From: Undibacterium parvum | GTDB taxonomy: Bacteria; Pseudomonadota; Gammaproteobacteria; Burkholderiales; Burkholderiaceae_D | Reading direction: 5' to 3' | Assembly (NCBI RefSeq): GCF_003955735.1 | Contig: NZ_CP034464.1 | Coordinates: 1,364,001 to 1,428,000, forward strand | Length of the DNA: 64,000 nucleotides | Part shown: positions 49,477 to 58,775 of the stretch, in pieces | How positions within the stretch are numbered: the first letter of the stretch is position 1 | How the letters are laid out: every line of letters starts with the position of its first letter | Notes under the pieces: model-generated | Database searches by the model: none | Told to the model about the DNA's origin: nothing | What the model saw: the letters and a program-made list of their open reading frames with translations, nothing else | Position numbers and translations under genes: made by a program

Positions 49477-50163
49477 TTGTCAGTGTCGGCTACTTCCCTT
49501 ACTCCGCCTAGCCTGCCGCTGATCGTACAGCGCGGGCGCGAAGACTATCAGCACACTTTTGATGCGATGCGCGCCTTCACCGATGCGCGCGATCAAAACA
49601 CGCCCGACGAACTCTGGCTAGTCGAACACCCGCCGGTGTTTACCCTAGGCCTGGGAGCCGACCGCTCGCACGTGTTGGCAGCGCACGACATCCCGCTAAT
49701 CCAAACCGATAGAGGCGGCGAAGTGACCTACCATGGCCCCGGCCAGGTGGTGATTTACCTGCTGATCGATTTACGCCGCAGCCATAGCAAAGGCAAACTG
49801 TTCGCGCGTGAATTCGTACAACGCATAGAGCAGGCGCTGATAGAAACCCTAGAGGCGTATAATCTGCCCGGAGTAAGAAAAGCAGGCGCGCCCGGTATCT
49901 ATCTTTCCGAGCAGGCACCGCAGCAAGAATGGCGCGGCGCCAAGATTGCCGCATTAGGCTTGAAAATTCGCGGCAATGGCTGTACTTACCACGGGCTATC
50001 CCTGAATGTGGCTATGGATTTACAGCCCTTCTCCTGGATCAACCCTTGTGGCTATGCCGGCCTTGCCACCGTAGACATGAAAACTTTGGGCGTCTCAGTC
50101 GCACTCCCGGAAGCGCAATTGGCGCTTGCTCACCGACTACAACATTTATTGACAGCAGCATAA
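49477..50163 (+). CDS. lipB: octanoyltransferase LipB
   Basis: 228 residues. It moves octanoyl groups from acyl carrier protein to the lipoyl domains of 2-oxoacid dehydrogenases and glycine cleavage H protein. The substrate-site motif [12 protein letters not shown] (79-90), catalytic Lys156 ([11 protein letters not shown]) and Cys191 (INPCGYAG) are intact. No ATG is available at the N-terminus: the start is TTG at 49477 or GTG at 49483, with AAGGT upstream. lipA follows 13 bases later, making a lipoate operon. Confidence 0.95.
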   Translation: MSVSATSLTPPSLPLIVQRGREDYQHTFDAMRAFTDARDQNTPDELWLVEHPPVFTLGLGADRSHVLAAHDIPLIQTDRGGEVTYHGPGQVVIYLLIDLRRSHSKGKLFAREFVQRIEQALIETLEAYNLPGVRKAGAPGIYLSEQAPQQEWRGAKIAALGLKIRGNGCTYHGLSLNVAMDLQPFSWINPCGYAGLATVDMKTLGVSVALPEAQLALAHRLQHLLTAA

Positions 50164-50176
50164 CTGTTCGAAAACC

Positions 50177-51172
50177 ATGACCACCGCAAATACTCCGCTC
50201 GATCCTAGCGCACTACCCGTCACTGAAGCGACCGCTTACGACGCCACCGAGAAGCAAAAAGGCGCCAGCAAGACTTCACGTATTCCTATCAAGATCATTC
50301 CGGCAGAGCGTCTGCCTAAGCCTGACTGGATACGTGTCAAGGCCGGCTCGCCAACCACGCGTTTCTACGAAATCAAAGATATTCTGCGCGCCAACAAACT
50401 GGTCACCGTATGCGAAGAAGCCTCCTGCCCGAATATCGGCGAATGCTTTGGTAAAGGTACTGCCACCTTCATGATCATGGGTGACAAGTGCACCCGTCGC
50501 TGCCCTTTCTGCGATGTCGGCCATGGCCGCCCTGATCCACTCGACGCAGATGAACCAAACAAGCTCGCGAAAACCATCGCCGACTTGAAACTCAGCTATG
50601 TCGTGATCACCTCGGTCGATCGCGACGATTTACGTGATGGCGGTGCTGCTCACTTTGCCGAATGCATCAGCAAGATCCGTGAACTCTCGCCTATGACGCG
50701 CATAGAAATCCTGACTCCGGATTTCCGTGGCCGCATGGACAGAGCGCTGGAAATTCTGAACCTGGCACCACCGGATGTGATGAACCATAATCTGGAAACT
50801 GCACCGCGCCTGTACAAAGAAGCGCGCCCTGGATCGGATTATGAATACTCTTTAAATCTGCTCAAACGCTTTAAAGAAATGCACCCGAACACCCCGACCA
50901 AGTCTGGCATCATGGTCGGCCTGGGCGAAACCGACGAAGAAATTCTGCAAGTCATGCGTGACCTGCGCGCCCACAATGTCGACATGCTGACCATAGGCCA
51001 ATATCTGGCACCTAGCGGCCACCATTTACCAGTACGCCGCTACGTGCATCCGGATGTCTTCAAGATGTTTGAAGCAGAAGCCTACAAGATGGGTTTCGCC
51101 CATGCGGCGGTCGGCGCCATGGTGCGTTCGAGCTATCATGCAGATCAGCAGGCGCACGGTATCGGCGAATAG
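50177..51172 (+). CDS. lipA: lipoyl synthase LipA
   Basis: 331 residues. This radical-SAM enzyme inserts two sulfurs into protein-bound octanoyl groups. Both iron-sulfur sites are visible: the auxiliary cluster ligands Cys79, Cys84 and Cys90 ([12 protein letters not shown]) and the radical-SAM motif CTRRCPFC with Cys105, Cys109 and Cys112. The C-terminal serine ligand lies in [11 protein letters not shown]. It is the second gene of the lipBA pair and is closed by a strong terminator. Confidence 0.98.
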   Translation: MTTANTPLDPSALPVTEATAYDATEKQKGASKTSRIPIKIIPAERLPKPDWIRVKAGSPTTRFYEIKDILRANKLVTVCEEASCPNIGECFGKGTATFMIMGDKCTRRCPFCDVGHGRPDPLDADEPNKLAKTIADLKLSYVVITSVDRDDLRDGGAAHFAECISKIRELSPMTRIEILTPDFRGRMDRALEILNLAPPDVMNHNLETAPRLYKEARPGSDYEYSLNLLKRFKEMHPNTPTKSGIMVGLGETDEEILQVMRDLRAHNVDMLTIGQYLAPSGHHLPVRRYVHPDVFKMFEAEAYKMGFAHAAVGAMVRSSYHADQQAHGIGE

Positions 51173-51190
51173 TAAAGTTCAGCAACAAAT

Positions 51191-51230
51191 AAAAAAAACG
51201 GAAGGCAATCAGATTGCCTTCCGTTTTTTT
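51191..51230. terminator. bidirectional intrinsic terminator after lipA
   Basis: ACGGAAGGCAA / TTGCCTTCCGT with a short loop, eight A before and seven T after. It closes the lipoate operon 18 bases past lipA. Confidence 0.92.
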
Positions 51231-51509
51231 ATGCCACCTTATCTTTCCGAGCGCATCCGATTCGCCCCTCACTAGTTGCATTGCAAATCCGATATTTTTG
51301 ACACGGATCAAACCACCAGCACATAAGCGCGCCCACAATAGTTTTCAGTCCGAGGTTTTGCGTAGCGAGCGAGATCGCAAACGATACACTCGGAAAATTC
51401 CCCTTTTTCAACACAGTGCGAAAAAACCGTGCATGATTCGATCTGCAAGGCGAAACAGGCAAAGCCTGGCAATGGAATTTTTTCTAAGGATTATTTTCTA
51501 AGGATTATC
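51231..51509. other. intergenic region upstream of the DUF2789 gene
   Basis: Two features stand out. TCCGAG / CTCGGA enclosing TTTGCG / CGCAAA (about 51349-51396) could form a two-part stem-loop. An exact tandem duplication of TTTTCTAAGGATTA (51480-51493 and 51494-51507) places two Shine-Dalgarno-like AAGGA boxes before the next gene, only the second at proper distance. No gene is seen. Confidence 0.5.
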
Positions 51510-51755
51510 ATGAAGCAACCCCAACGCCACTTTCACCAACTGTTTGAACAACTAGGCCTAGCCAACGATGCAGCAGGCATAAATAAGTTTATCCTTCAGC
51601 ATACGCCGCTATCGGCAGAGATCCGTCTGGCGGATGCGCCGTTCTGGAATGCCGCGCAGTCGGCTTTTTTGCACGAAGCCTTGTTACAGGACGCTGATTG
51701 GGCTGTACTAGTCGATCAACTCAGTTTGGCATTTCGAGCTGAGCAGATTGCTTAG
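51510..51755 (+). CDS. DUF2789 family protein
   Basis: 81 residues from ATG at 51510 (MKQPQRHFHQLFEQLGLAND); the longer upstream frame is rejected because AAGGATTATC stands just before this ATG. The HFHQLFEQLGL start, FILQHTPLSAEIRLADAPFW and the C-terminal WAVLVDQLSLAFRA match DUF2789, a small helical cytoplasmic family of unknown role found in proteobacteria. Confidence 0.8.
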   Translation: MKQPQRHFHQLFEQLGLANDAAGINKFILQHTPLSAEIRLADAPFWNAAQSAFLHEALLQDADWAVLVDQLSLAFRAEQIA

Positions 51756-51805
51756 CTGATGCATCAATAAGGATTTGTTTTTTGCAGCCGAGCCCTTAAT
51801 CCGCC

Positions 51806-52162
51806 ATGAAAAAATTTTTCTTGCTGCTGCTCAGCATTCCCGCACTGGTTTTGGCCGCCCCCGCGACAGACTATCTGCACAATGACGAACTAAACGAAGA
51901 ACTAGTCTTACCGGTAAAGGAAATGCTGCAGGCACAGGCGCTAAACCAAGCCCTGTTTACGGATAAGTGCGCGACCTGCCATGGCACAGGCGCAGGGTTT
52001 GCCCGCACATCCCTAAGCATCAAGGACGGGGTCTTGGTCGGCAAATCAAAAGGGCGCAAAGTGGCTGATTTTCTGAAGTCGCACGGCAGGCTAAAACCGG
52101 ATGAAATCCAAACGATGGTCGACAGTCTGACGCAGGCAATTAGCCAAGCCTCCGCTCCCTAA
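51806..52162 (+). CDS. small secreted c-type-cytochrome-like protein
   Basis: 118 residues with a signal peptide (about 1-18, LLSIPALVLAA). A single haem-binding motif CATCH is at about 54-58, followed by GTGAGFARTSLSI. No obvious axial methionine lies near the C-terminus: the end reads HGRLKPDEIQTMVDSL, where the His or the Met of QTM could serve. The fold resembles a short class I cytochrome c. The System II proteins encoded earlier would attach the haem. Partner unknown. Confidence 0.7.
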   Translation: MKKFFLLLLSIPALVLAAPATDYLHNDELNEELVLPVKEMLQAQALNQALFTDKCATCHGTGAGFARTSLSIKDGVLVGKSKGRKVADFLKSHGRLKPDEIQTMVDSLTQAISQASAP

Positions 52163-52286
52163 GTTGCGTAAGCGGCGGCCTTTTTTGTCACTAGTTGTCA
52201 CTAGGTGTGAGCGCAACTCTTTATAATACGTAAAACCCTGCGGCCTGCAGGCTTAAGCAGATTATTTACCGAATAAGAGAGAAATC

Positions 52287-52718
52287 ATGTCTGATCTAAA
52301 ACTCCCCGCCATCGTATTACTATCATCCACACCGCAAGAGGCTGCCGGCTGGTTGCCTGTAACCCAGCATGTGTGCGGCGGCTTTGCCCGTAAGACTTTT
52401 GACGCTTATGCCTATGTCTTAAAGGTATTGCCAACGATGCAGGAAATGATAGACGACATCCTGTTTGAGCAATTTCTGGGCGATATCACCAAGGGTCTCG
52501 ATGATGGCGTCAGCGACAAGCAGCGCGCCGAATATCGCGGCTTTTTACTGCGCCACGGCGTAGTTGTCAGCGATGCCAATCTCGCGACGCTGACCCAGGC
52601 GGTTTACCCTATGGATGCCAGCGAAAAAAATCTGCAGGCACTGACCGGCAAGGCCAGTATCAAGGGCATCAATCTGGAAGGCCTGCAAATTGCCGTACTG
52701 GGCGACAACTGCTGTTAA
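52287..52718 (+). CDS. protein of unknown function with C-terminal Cys-Cys
   Basis: 143 residues (MSDLKLPAIVLLSSTPQEAA), no signal peptide or membrane segment. The middle is helical and acidic (TMQEMIDDILFEQFLGDITK). Internal cysteine: HVCGGFARK. The chain ends GDNCC, a vicinal cysteine pair that could bind metal or be redox active. I do not recognise the family. It is monocistronic, with its own promoter region and a terminator downstream, facing trxC. Confidence 0.65.
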   Translation: MSDLKLPAIVLLSSTPQEAAGWLPVTQHVCGGFARKTFDAYAYVLKVLPTMQEMIDDILFEQFLGDITKGLDDGVSDKQRAEYRGFLLRHGVVVSDANLATLTQAVYPMDASEKNLQALTGKASIKGINLEGLQIAVLGDNCC

Positions 52719-52762
52719 AAGCTGAGGTTAAAGACTGAAGTTAAAAACTGAGTAAGACAAGC

Positions 52763-52799
52763 AAAAAAAGCTAGCCGGAATCCTCTGCTAGCTTTTTTA
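52763..52799. terminator. bidirectional intrinsic terminator
   Basis: AAAAAAAGCTAGC and GCTAGCTTTTTTA enclose 11 bases. It lies between convergent genes, 45 bases after the unknown 143-residue protein. Confidence 0.88.
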
Positions 52800-52826
52800 T
52801 TCTTACACTTTTTTATTTTAGTACCT

Positions 52827-52900
52827 GCCCGCTCGCGCATACTGCATGCGCCTTGCGGGCTGGCATGGCTGCAGACCTGCATGGAATATGCGCGCCGGGC
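52827..52900. repeat. two-armed palindromic repeat, copy C
   Basis: Left arm GCGCATACTGCATGCGCC (52835-52852), right arm TGCATGGAATATGCGCG (52879-52894), with outer GCCCGC..CCGGGC. It lies between the terminator and the end of trxC. Confidence 0.8.
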
Positions 52901-52921
52901 TAGTCCATATTTTTTTCGGCA

Positions 52922-53353
52922 CTAGCGGGTTTGCGCCAGTAAAGCACGCGCCCATGCCAGTAATTGCGAGGCCGGCATAGTGCCGCTTTGTCTGCCGATT
53001 TCTCGCCCGCCATGAAATAGCAGCAGGCTGGGGATGCTGCGTATACCGTAACGCTGACTGGCCAGCGGCGCCGCATCGCTATCGACTTTGATAAAACGGA
53101 TCTCAGGCGCCTGCTTGGCGGCGGCTTCAAACTGCGGAGCCATCATGCGGCAGGGACCGCACCATTCGGCCCAGAAATCGATTAACACCGGGGCTTCGGT
53201 ATTGGCGATAAACTTAGGCAAAGCGGCATCGCTGATATCGACAGGCTGGGTTGCCATTAAGGCCGCAGCGCATTTTCCACAGACCGGCGCATCGCTCAGA
53301 CGTTCATCCGGAATACGGTTGGTTGCATTACATTTTGGACAAACCAGACGCAT
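52922..53353 (-). CDS. trxC: thioredoxin 2
   Basis: 143 residues. An N-terminal zinc ribbon (Cys5, Cys8, Cys25, Cys28) precedes a thioredoxin fold with WCGPC (Cys65, Cys68), the exact TrxC layout. It is a cytoplasmic thiol-disulfide reductase that in E. coli belongs to the OxyR regulon. It is the last gene of a group that begins with the ArsR-controlled RND pump: the small DUF2892 gene ends 34 bases upstream. Cotranscription is possible but not shown. Confidence 0.95.
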   Translation of the reverse strand: MRLVCPKCNATNRIPDERLSDAPVCGKCAAALMATQPVDISDAALPKFIANTEAPVLIDFWAEWCGPCRMMAPQFEAAAKQAPEIRFIKVDSDAAPLASQRYGIRSIPSLLLFHGGREIGRQSGTMPASQLLAWARALLAQTR

Positions 53354-53387
53354 GGCGATCTCCTAAAAAAAGATAATAGCATTCTTG

Positions 53388-53597
53388 TTAGATGCCGGCC
53401 TTGAAGCCCAGTTTGCGCATGATGTTTTCCATCAGACACCACTTGCTAAAGCCACTTTGCAGCAAATTGATGCCGACAAAAGCGGTGAAACCCAGCCACC
53501 ACTGATGGACGAAAATAGGGCTCCCCGGAATACCCAGGGCCAGACTTAACAGGATGAAAAAACCTGCGACTATCCTTACCATTTGCCAGCTAGTCAT
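53388..53597 (-). CDS. DUF2892 small membrane protein
   Basis: 69 residues from ATG at 53597 (MTSWQMVRIVAGFFILLSLA), with AAGGAG upstream; the longer frame overlaps the RND gene end. Two membrane helices (about 5-24 and 31-50) with FVHQWWLGFTAFVGINLLQS, then SKWCLMENIMRKLGFK. DUF2892 is also the membrane part of rhodanese YgaP, and single-domain versions often accompany sulfur, thiol or metal stress genes. It lies between the RND pump and trxC. Confidence 0.82.
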   Translation of the reverse strand: MTSWQMVRIVAGFFILLSLALGIPGSPIFVHQWWLGFTAFVGINLLQSGFSKWCLMENIMRKLGFKAGI

Positions 53598-53670
53598 GAT
53601 GAAACTCCTTTTGTTTAAGTTAATAGTGCGACGTTGATGCGTATAAAATAATACTAATAAAATGAAGCTA

Positions 53671-56600
53671 CTAAGTTGAAAGCGCTGCGGTATCACCTGA
53701 AACATTTGCTTGCTGCAGTGCTGCATATTTCTTGTGATACGCCATGTAGTACAAAACCGGAATAATCACCAGTGTCAGTACGGTAGAGACAAATATCCCG
53801 AAGATCAGAGAAATCGCCAGACCGTTAAAAATCGGATCATCGAGGATGAAGAATGCCCCCATCATCGCCGCCAAGCCAGTCAGGGCAATCGGCTGGGCGC
53901 GGGTAATCGCCGAGCTCACTACCGCCTCTTTAAACGCCATGCCGCTGGCGACCTGAACGTGAATAAAATCAACCAGCAAAATAGAGTTACGCACGATAAT
54001 CCCGGCCAGGGCGATCATGCCTATCATGCTGGTGGCAGTGTATTGCGCACCGAGCAAAGCATGACCGGGCATCACACCGATAATGGTTAGCGGTATCGGT
54101 GCCATGATGATCAAAGGCGTCAGATAAGAGCCAAACTGCGCCACCACCAGCAGATAAATCAGCACCAGACCGACCGCATAGGCTGCGCCCATGTCACGGA
54201 AAGTTTCGTAAGTCACCTGCCATTCGCCATCCCATTTCATGCTGTAACCACGATACGGATCTAGTGGTGCCGAGATGAAAAATTCCTGTAGCGCGCCACC
54301 TTCCGGTGTGACGATCCTGGCGATCTCGGAACGCATCGCGAACATGCCATACAGAGGGCTGTCGATGGCACCGGCCATATCGGCCACCACAAAATTCACT
54401 GCCAGTCCGTCCTTGTGATACAGCGGCTGCTCGCGCAAGCTGTCGCTGACAGTGACCAATTCGCGGATTGGCACTATGCCGCCCTGCGCATTCTTCACAC
54501 CCAGCGCCAGCAAGGTATCGAGATTGCCCTGATCGGCAACTGCCAGATGCAAATTGGCAGAGGCCGGATATTTACTCTCGTCATGCAGATAGGCCACCGC
54601 ATCGCCTGCCAAACCGGTGCGTAGCGTGGCCACAATGGCAGCCTGCGATACACCGAGCAACGAGGCTTTGCGTTTATCGACCAGCAACAGCTTGCGCGGC
54701 GCATCGACGATACTGCTGTCATCGGCATCGACCACGCCTGTGGATTTTTCAAATACCGCCCGCACCGCCTTGGCGACTTGCCTACGGCCTTCATCAGTAG
54801 GGCCATAGATTTCTGCGACGATAGGCGCCAGCACCGGTGGTCCCGGTGGCACTTCTACCACTTTGACATTCGCGCCAAAACGCTTAGCGATCTGCTGCAA
54901 GGCCGGGCGCACGCGGCTGGCGATCACATGGCTTTTTTCGGACCTATGATGCTTATCGACCAGATTGACCTGAATATCACCGACCTCGCCGCCAGCACGC
55001 AAATAGTATTGGCGTACCAGACCATTAAAATTAATCGGTGCGGCAGTGCCGGCATAGGCCTGGTAGTCACTCACTTCGGGCACTGTCGCCAGATAGGAGC
55101 CCAGCTCATGCAACACTGCCGTGGTTTTTTCTAGCGGCGAGCCGGCAGGCATATCCACGATCACCTGAAATTCTGACTTATTATCAAACGGCAGCATCTT
55201 CAATTGCACCAGCCCCAGCACCGGCAAGGCGACCGACAAGGCGATCAGCGCCATCACGCCGAGACCGAGTTTTTTGCGGTTACGGCTACCCGATTTATCA
55301 TCCAAAAACGGGCGAAACACGCGACCGAACAAGGGTGCGATCTTGGCTGCCATACCGCCTTCGGCATGATGACCTTCCTTCATCCAGATACCGGCTAACC
55401 AAGGCGTAACGATGAAAGCGATCGCCAACGACAGCAACATGCCCATGCTGGCATTGATAGGAATCGGGCTCATATACGGCCCCATCAAACCGCTGACAAA
55501 AGCCATAGGCAACAACGCGGCAATCACGGTTAAGGTTGCGAGTATGGTAGGCCCGCCGACTTCGTCAACTGCGCCAGGAATAATTTCTTTGAGCGTTTTC
55601 CCGGGAAAAAGGGCCTGATGCCTATGAATATTTTCAACCACCACAATCGCATCATCCACCAAGATGCCGATAGAAAAAATCAGGGCAAATAGAGACACGC
55701 GATTGAGTGTAAAGCCCCATGCCCACGAAGCAAACAAGGTTACCGTTAAAGTTAAAATCACGGCAGTACCAACGATCGCCGCCTCGCGCCGGCCCAAGGC
55801 CAGAAACACCAGCGCTACCACGGAGGCGGTGGCGAACAATAATTTGGTGATGAGTTTCTTCGCCTTATCGTCGGCAGTCTGCCCATAATTGCGCGTGATG
55901 CTGATTTCTACATCGGCTGGTATCACGGTGTTCTTCAAGAGCTCGGCACGTGCCACCACCGCATTAGCGACATCAACCGCATTTTGTCCCGGCTTTTTAG
56001 TGACAGCAATAGTGACGGCAGGATATTCCGCCGCCCGCTTGCCGCTAGTAGCACTAGTGCCGTGCCAGACATAACGGGCAGCCGGCAAAGCACCATCCTC
56101 GATTTTGGCAACGTCTTGCAAGAACACTGGCTTACCCGCTTTGACGCCGACGACCAACTCACCTACCGCTTGCGCATCGCGTAAAAACGGCCCGGCATCT
56201 ACCGCTACCGAACGATTACCGGCAGTCAGCTCACCCGATGGTAATCCAAGATTGGCCGATGCCAGCGCGCCTTGCAGATCCATCACGGTTAAGCTTGTTG
56301 CTGCCAAACGTGCAGGATCAAGCTCTATATTTACGGCGCGGCCCGGGCCACCGATGGTGGTGATTTCGCGCGTGCCTTTGACACGTTTCAGATCGGCCTC
56401 TATGCTCTGCGCGACCCGTTCCAGATCGTAAGCACCGGTGGCGGTATTCTTGCTCCACAAGGTCAGCGAAACGATAGGCACGTCGTCAATTCCCTTGGGT
56501 TTGATCAAAGGTTCCAGCGTACCCAGATTAGCTGGCAACCAGTCGCGGTTGCTATGCACGGTGTTATACAAACGCACCAAGGCTTCCGTTTGCGGCACCC

Positions 56601-56940
56601 CGACTTCAAACTGCACCGTTACTATTGCCAAACCCGGACGCGACACCGACATCACATGCTCGACATTGGCGATCTGGCTCAAGACCTGCTCGGCCGGGAT
56701 CGCCACCATCTGCTCTACGTCTTTGACTGATGCCCCAGGAAATGGAATCAGCACATTGGCCATCGTGACGTTGATCTGCGGCTCTTCCTCGCGTGGCGTC
56801 ACCATCACAGCAAACACGCCGAGTAAGAACGCAACCAACGCCAGCAAAGGCGTGATCTGCGCGCTCTGGAAAAAAGCGGCGATGCGACCCGAAATGCCCA
56901 GTTTTGCTACTGCCATCTCTTGATTTTTATTCGTAGTCAT
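53671..56940 (-). CDS. RND-family efflux permease
   Basis: 1089 residues, full-size RND transporter with twelve helices and two large periplasmic loops. The proton-relay pair is in [17 protein letters not shown] (about 440), and the second half repeats the layout ([20 protein letters not shown]). The signature [14 protein letters not shown] near the N-terminus groups it with AcrB-like multidrug pumps of the short-linker type often next to ArsR regulators. The adaptor gene is directly upstream (36 bases); no outer-membrane factor is encoded nearby. ATGs at 56940 and 56916 are both possible. Substrate unknown. Confidence 0.92.
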   Translation of the reverse strand: MTTNKNQEMAVAKLGISGRIAAFFQSAQITPLLALVAFLLGVFAVMVTPREEEPQINVTMANVLIPFPGASVKDVEQMVAIPAEQVLSQIANVEHVMSVSRPGLAIVTVQFEVGVPQTEALVRLYNTVHSNRDWLPANLGTLEPLIKPKGIDDVPIVSLTLWSKNTATGAYDLERVAQSIEADLKRVKGTREITTIGGPGRAVNIELDPARLAATSLTVMDLQGALASANLGLPSGELTAGNRSVAVDAGPFLRDAQAVGELVVGVKAGKPVFLQDVAKIEDGALPAARYVWHGTSATSGKRAAEYPAVTIAVTKKPGQNAVDVANAVVARAELLKNTVIPADVEISITRNYGQTADDKAKKLITKLLFATASVVALVFLALGRREAAIVGTAVILTLTVTLFASWAWGFTLNRVSLFALIFSIGILVDDAIVVVENIHRHQALFPGKTLKEIIPGAVDEVGGPTILATLTVIAALLPMAFVSGLMGPYMSPIPINASMGMLLSLAIAFIVTPWLAGIWMKEGHHAEGGMAAKIAPLFGRVFRPFLDDKSGSRNRKKLGLGVMALIALSVALPVLGLVQLKMLPFDNKSEFQVIVDMPAGSPLEKTTAVLHELGSYLATVPEVSDYQAYAGTAAPINFNGLVRQYYLRAGGEVGDIQVNLVDKHHRSEKSHVIASRVRPALQQIAKRFGANVKVVEVPPGPPVLAPIVAEIYGPTDEGRRQVAKAVRAVFEKSTGVVDADDSSIVDAPRKLLLVDKRKASLLGVSQAAIVATLRTGLAGDAVAYLHDESKYPASANLHLAVADQGNLDTLLALGVKNAQGGIVPIRELVTVSDSLREQPLYHKDGLAVNFVVADMAGAIDSPLYGMFAMRSEIARIVTPEGGALQEFFISAPLDPYRGYSMKWDGEWQVTYETFRDMGAAYAVGLVLIYLLVVAQFGSYLTPLIIMAPIPLTIIGVMPGHALLGAQYTATSMIGMIALAGIIVRNSILLVDFIHVQVASGMAFKEAVVSSAITRAQPIALTGLAAMMGAFFILDDPIFNGLAISLIFGIFVSTVLTLVIIPVLYYMAYHKKYAALQQANVSGDTAALST

Positions 56941-56976
56941 CTGCTAGTCTCTCGCTTGGTAGTCACTCTTCATCGC

Positions 56977-58134
56977 TTATTTTGAGCTGTCTTTGGCAGC
57001 TGGGACGATACCCACTTTGGCCGCCGCTACCGGATCCAGCGCGACTTGCTCGCCGCTAGACACGCCGCTCAATATCTCCTGCTCAGTACCAATCACTGCA
57101 CCTGCCTTAACCTGCCTGAGCAGAGGCTGACCTTGCGCATTGAGCACATACACGGCAGTCAATTCGGCACGGCGAAATACCGTTTTGGCTGGCACATACA
57201 GGCGTGCCATGTCAGTGCCGGCATTGGCCTTGCTACTATCGTTGAATGCCAGATTAACGCGGGCAAACATGCCAGGTGTCAGGCCGCTGGTCGCGCCAGG
57301 CAAATCCAGGCGTAACTGCACCGTATGGGTAGCCGCATCAGCCACCGGCAACACCGTCAGTTTGCTGGCAGTGATCCAGCGCTGCGCTTCTGGCATGCCG
57401 GGAAACTCTATCCTGACCACCTGCCCGGCGACCAGGTTTGCTACTCTTGCCTGAGGCACAGTCGCCGTCACGCGCAAGCTGGTAGGGTCATACACGGTCA
57501 TCAAAGGACGCCCCGGCATCGCCATATCACCCAGCATCACCGGCACTTCGGATACCACACCGGCGTAAGGCGCATTCAAGACATAAAATCCGGTTTGAGT
57601 CTGCACCGCGCCGGCTTGGGCGATCTGGGCATTGGCCTGAGCGCTGGCAGATTTAAATTGCGATTCAGCACGCTCTAGCTGCGCTGCGCTGATGTACTGC
57701 TTATTGAATAAGAGCTTCTGACGTTCATAATCTTTGGCTGCCAAAATTAAGGCAGCGCGTGCCGCCTCCACTTGGGCGCTACTCGCTTTGGCTTCCTGAT
57801 TGGCGGCACGCGCATCCATGCGTAGCAGCAATTGTCCAGCCTTAACGCTATCACCGGCCTTGACTGGCAAATCGACGATCGCCCCTGATACCTGCGTCGC
57901 GATCACGCTCTGACGTACCGCCTCGACCACCCCATCCGCGCTAGTCAACTGCGCCCCACTACTAGAGCGCACCGTCGCCACCGCCAATGCTTTGGCCGAA
58001 GCGGCGGAAGTTACCGGAACTGGTGCATCTGCACGCGCCGCAGCGACTGGTGTGGCTAAAACGCTAGCCAACAAAAGCGCAGGAGTGAAGGCAGCGGTGA
58101 AGGCCACAGTGCGGTAAACAGAGCTAGTCAGCAT
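56977..58134 (-). CDS. RND efflux periplasmic adaptor (membrane fusion protein)
   Basis: 385 residues from ATG at 58134, preceded by GGAG at good distance and beginning a normal signal peptide (MLTSSVYRTVAFTAAFTPAL, cleavage after VAAARA). The alternative ATG at 58179 has no ribosome site. Lipoyl/barrel-sandwich halves (GAIVDLPVKAGDSVKAGQLL; YAGVVSEVPVMLGDMA) enclose a helical hairpin with Ala/Gln/Lys-rich heptads (about 110-160), then beta-barrel and proximal domains. It joins the RND pump to an outer-membrane channel. It is the first gene of the unit, divergent from arsR. Confidence 0.92.
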   Translation of the reverse strand: MLTSSVYRTVAFTAAFTPALLLASVLATPVAAARADAPVPVTSAASAKALAVATVRSSSGAQLTSADGVVEAVRQSVIATQVSGAIVDLPVKAGDSVKAGQLLLRMDARAANQEAKASSAQVEAARAALILAAKDYERQKLLFNKQYISAAQLERAESQFKSASAQANAQIAQAGAVQTQTGFYVLNAPYAGVVSEVPVMLGDMAMPGRPLMTVYDPTSLRVTATVPQARVANLVAGQVVRIEFPGMPEAQRWITASKLTVLPVADAATHTVQLRLDLPGATSGLTPGMFARVNLAFNDSSKANAGTDMARLYVPAKTVFRRAELTAVYVLNAQGQPLLRQVKAGAVIGTEQEILSGVSSGEQVALDPVAAAKVGIVPAAKDSSK

Positions 58135-58197
58135 GATCAAATTCTCCAGAGACAATAATTCAGTTAGATATTTATTCATTGCTTTGAATATGAAAGG

Positions 58198-58226
58198 ATA
58201 ATATACTTATTTGCGCATACATGCAA
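58198..58226 (-). promoter_or_regulatory. promoter of the RND operon
   Basis: On the minus strand TTGCAT (58221-58226), a 17-base spacer and TATTAT (58198-58203) stand 64 bases upstream of the adaptor start. The spacer and -35 box are covered by an inverted repeat, as expected for a repressor-controlled promoter. Confidence 0.6.
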
Positions 58227-58229
58227 ATA
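58208..58229. promoter_or_regulatory. probable ArsR-type operator 1
   Basis: TATTTGC - 8 bases - GCAAATA is a perfect 7-base inverted repeat overlapping the RND promoter. Imperfect long dyads of this A/T-flanked type are typical ArsR/SmtB sites. Confidence 0.6.
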
Positions 58230-58238
58230 GGAATTTAA

Positions 58239-58254
58239 GTGTTTGCGCAAACAC
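58239..58254. promoter_or_regulatory. probable ArsR-type operator 2
   Basis: GTGTTTGCGCAAACAC is a perfect 16-base palindrome 34 bases before the arsR start. It shares the TTTGCGCA core with operator 1, so the same dimer could bind both and control both divergent genes. Confidence 0.6.
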
Positions 58255-58287
58255 ACACGACAGACACTCAGCTGACAAGGTATCATC

Positions 58288-58665
58288 ATGCTTTTACCAT
58301 CGGAGCCCTGCCCCCTCATGGAAGGTTTGTCTGACCAAGCGCTAATCCAAGTAGCGCAATATTTCTCAGCGCTGGCCGAGCCTACCCGCTTGCGCATCTT
58401 GAACAGTCTACGCGACCACGAACAAAATGTAGGCGAACTGGCCGAACATTGCGCTTGCTCACAAGCGAATGTCTCACGGCATCTATCTACGCTGGCCAAA
58501 CATGGCCTGGTAGCCAGAGAAGCGCGCGGCACTTCGGTGTATTACCGCATCGCCGATCCGACTATCTATGCACTATGCGATCTGGTCTGCGGCAATGTTG
58601 CGCGTCAGCTAGAAGCGCAGGCGGCGGCGATCAATCCGCGTTCTAGCGCCCCTTCAAAAATCTAA
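58288..58665 (+). CDS. ArsR/SmtB-family transcriptional repressor
   Basis: 125 residues. A winged helix-turn-helix (about 20-95) includes ALAEPTRLRILNSL and the recognition helix CSQANVSRHLSTLAKHG. Cysteines at 55 and 57 (CACS) and at 97 and 101 (LCDLVC, in the last helix) could form a metal site or a dithiol switch, as in ArsR or in the persulfide sensors BigR/SqrR. It is divergent from the RND genes with two shared palindromes between, so it very probably represses them and itself. Start at 58288 has AAGG nearby; Met11 is an alternative. Confidence 0.92.
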   Translation: MLLPSEPCPLMEGLSDQALIQVAQYFSALAEPTRLRILNSLRDHEQNVGELAEHCACSQANVSRHLSTLAKHGLVAREARGTSVYYRIADPTIYALCDLVCGNVARQLEAQAAAINPRSSAPSKI

Positions 58666-58675
58666 AAAAGACATG

Positions 58676-58748
58676 GCCCAGCGCGCATATTCCATGCGCC
58701 TGCTGGCGGCATCGCCTCGCTAAGCCGCATGGGATATGCGTGAGCGGG
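58676..58748. repeat. two-armed palindromic repeat, copy D
   Basis: Left arm GCGCATATTCCATGCGCC (58683-58700), right arm GCCGCATGGGATATGCG (58724-58740). It fills the gap between convergent arsR and the triple-repeat protein gene and is almost identical to copy E. Confidence 0.85.
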
Positions 58749-58775
58749 GAGGTGGTGCAAACATCTGCTATGGCG

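Noticed and set aside
54415..55409. Plus-strand open frames of 69-123 residues across the RND permease
   Set aside because: Antisense shadows of the long RND gene, with overlapping alternatives in several frames.
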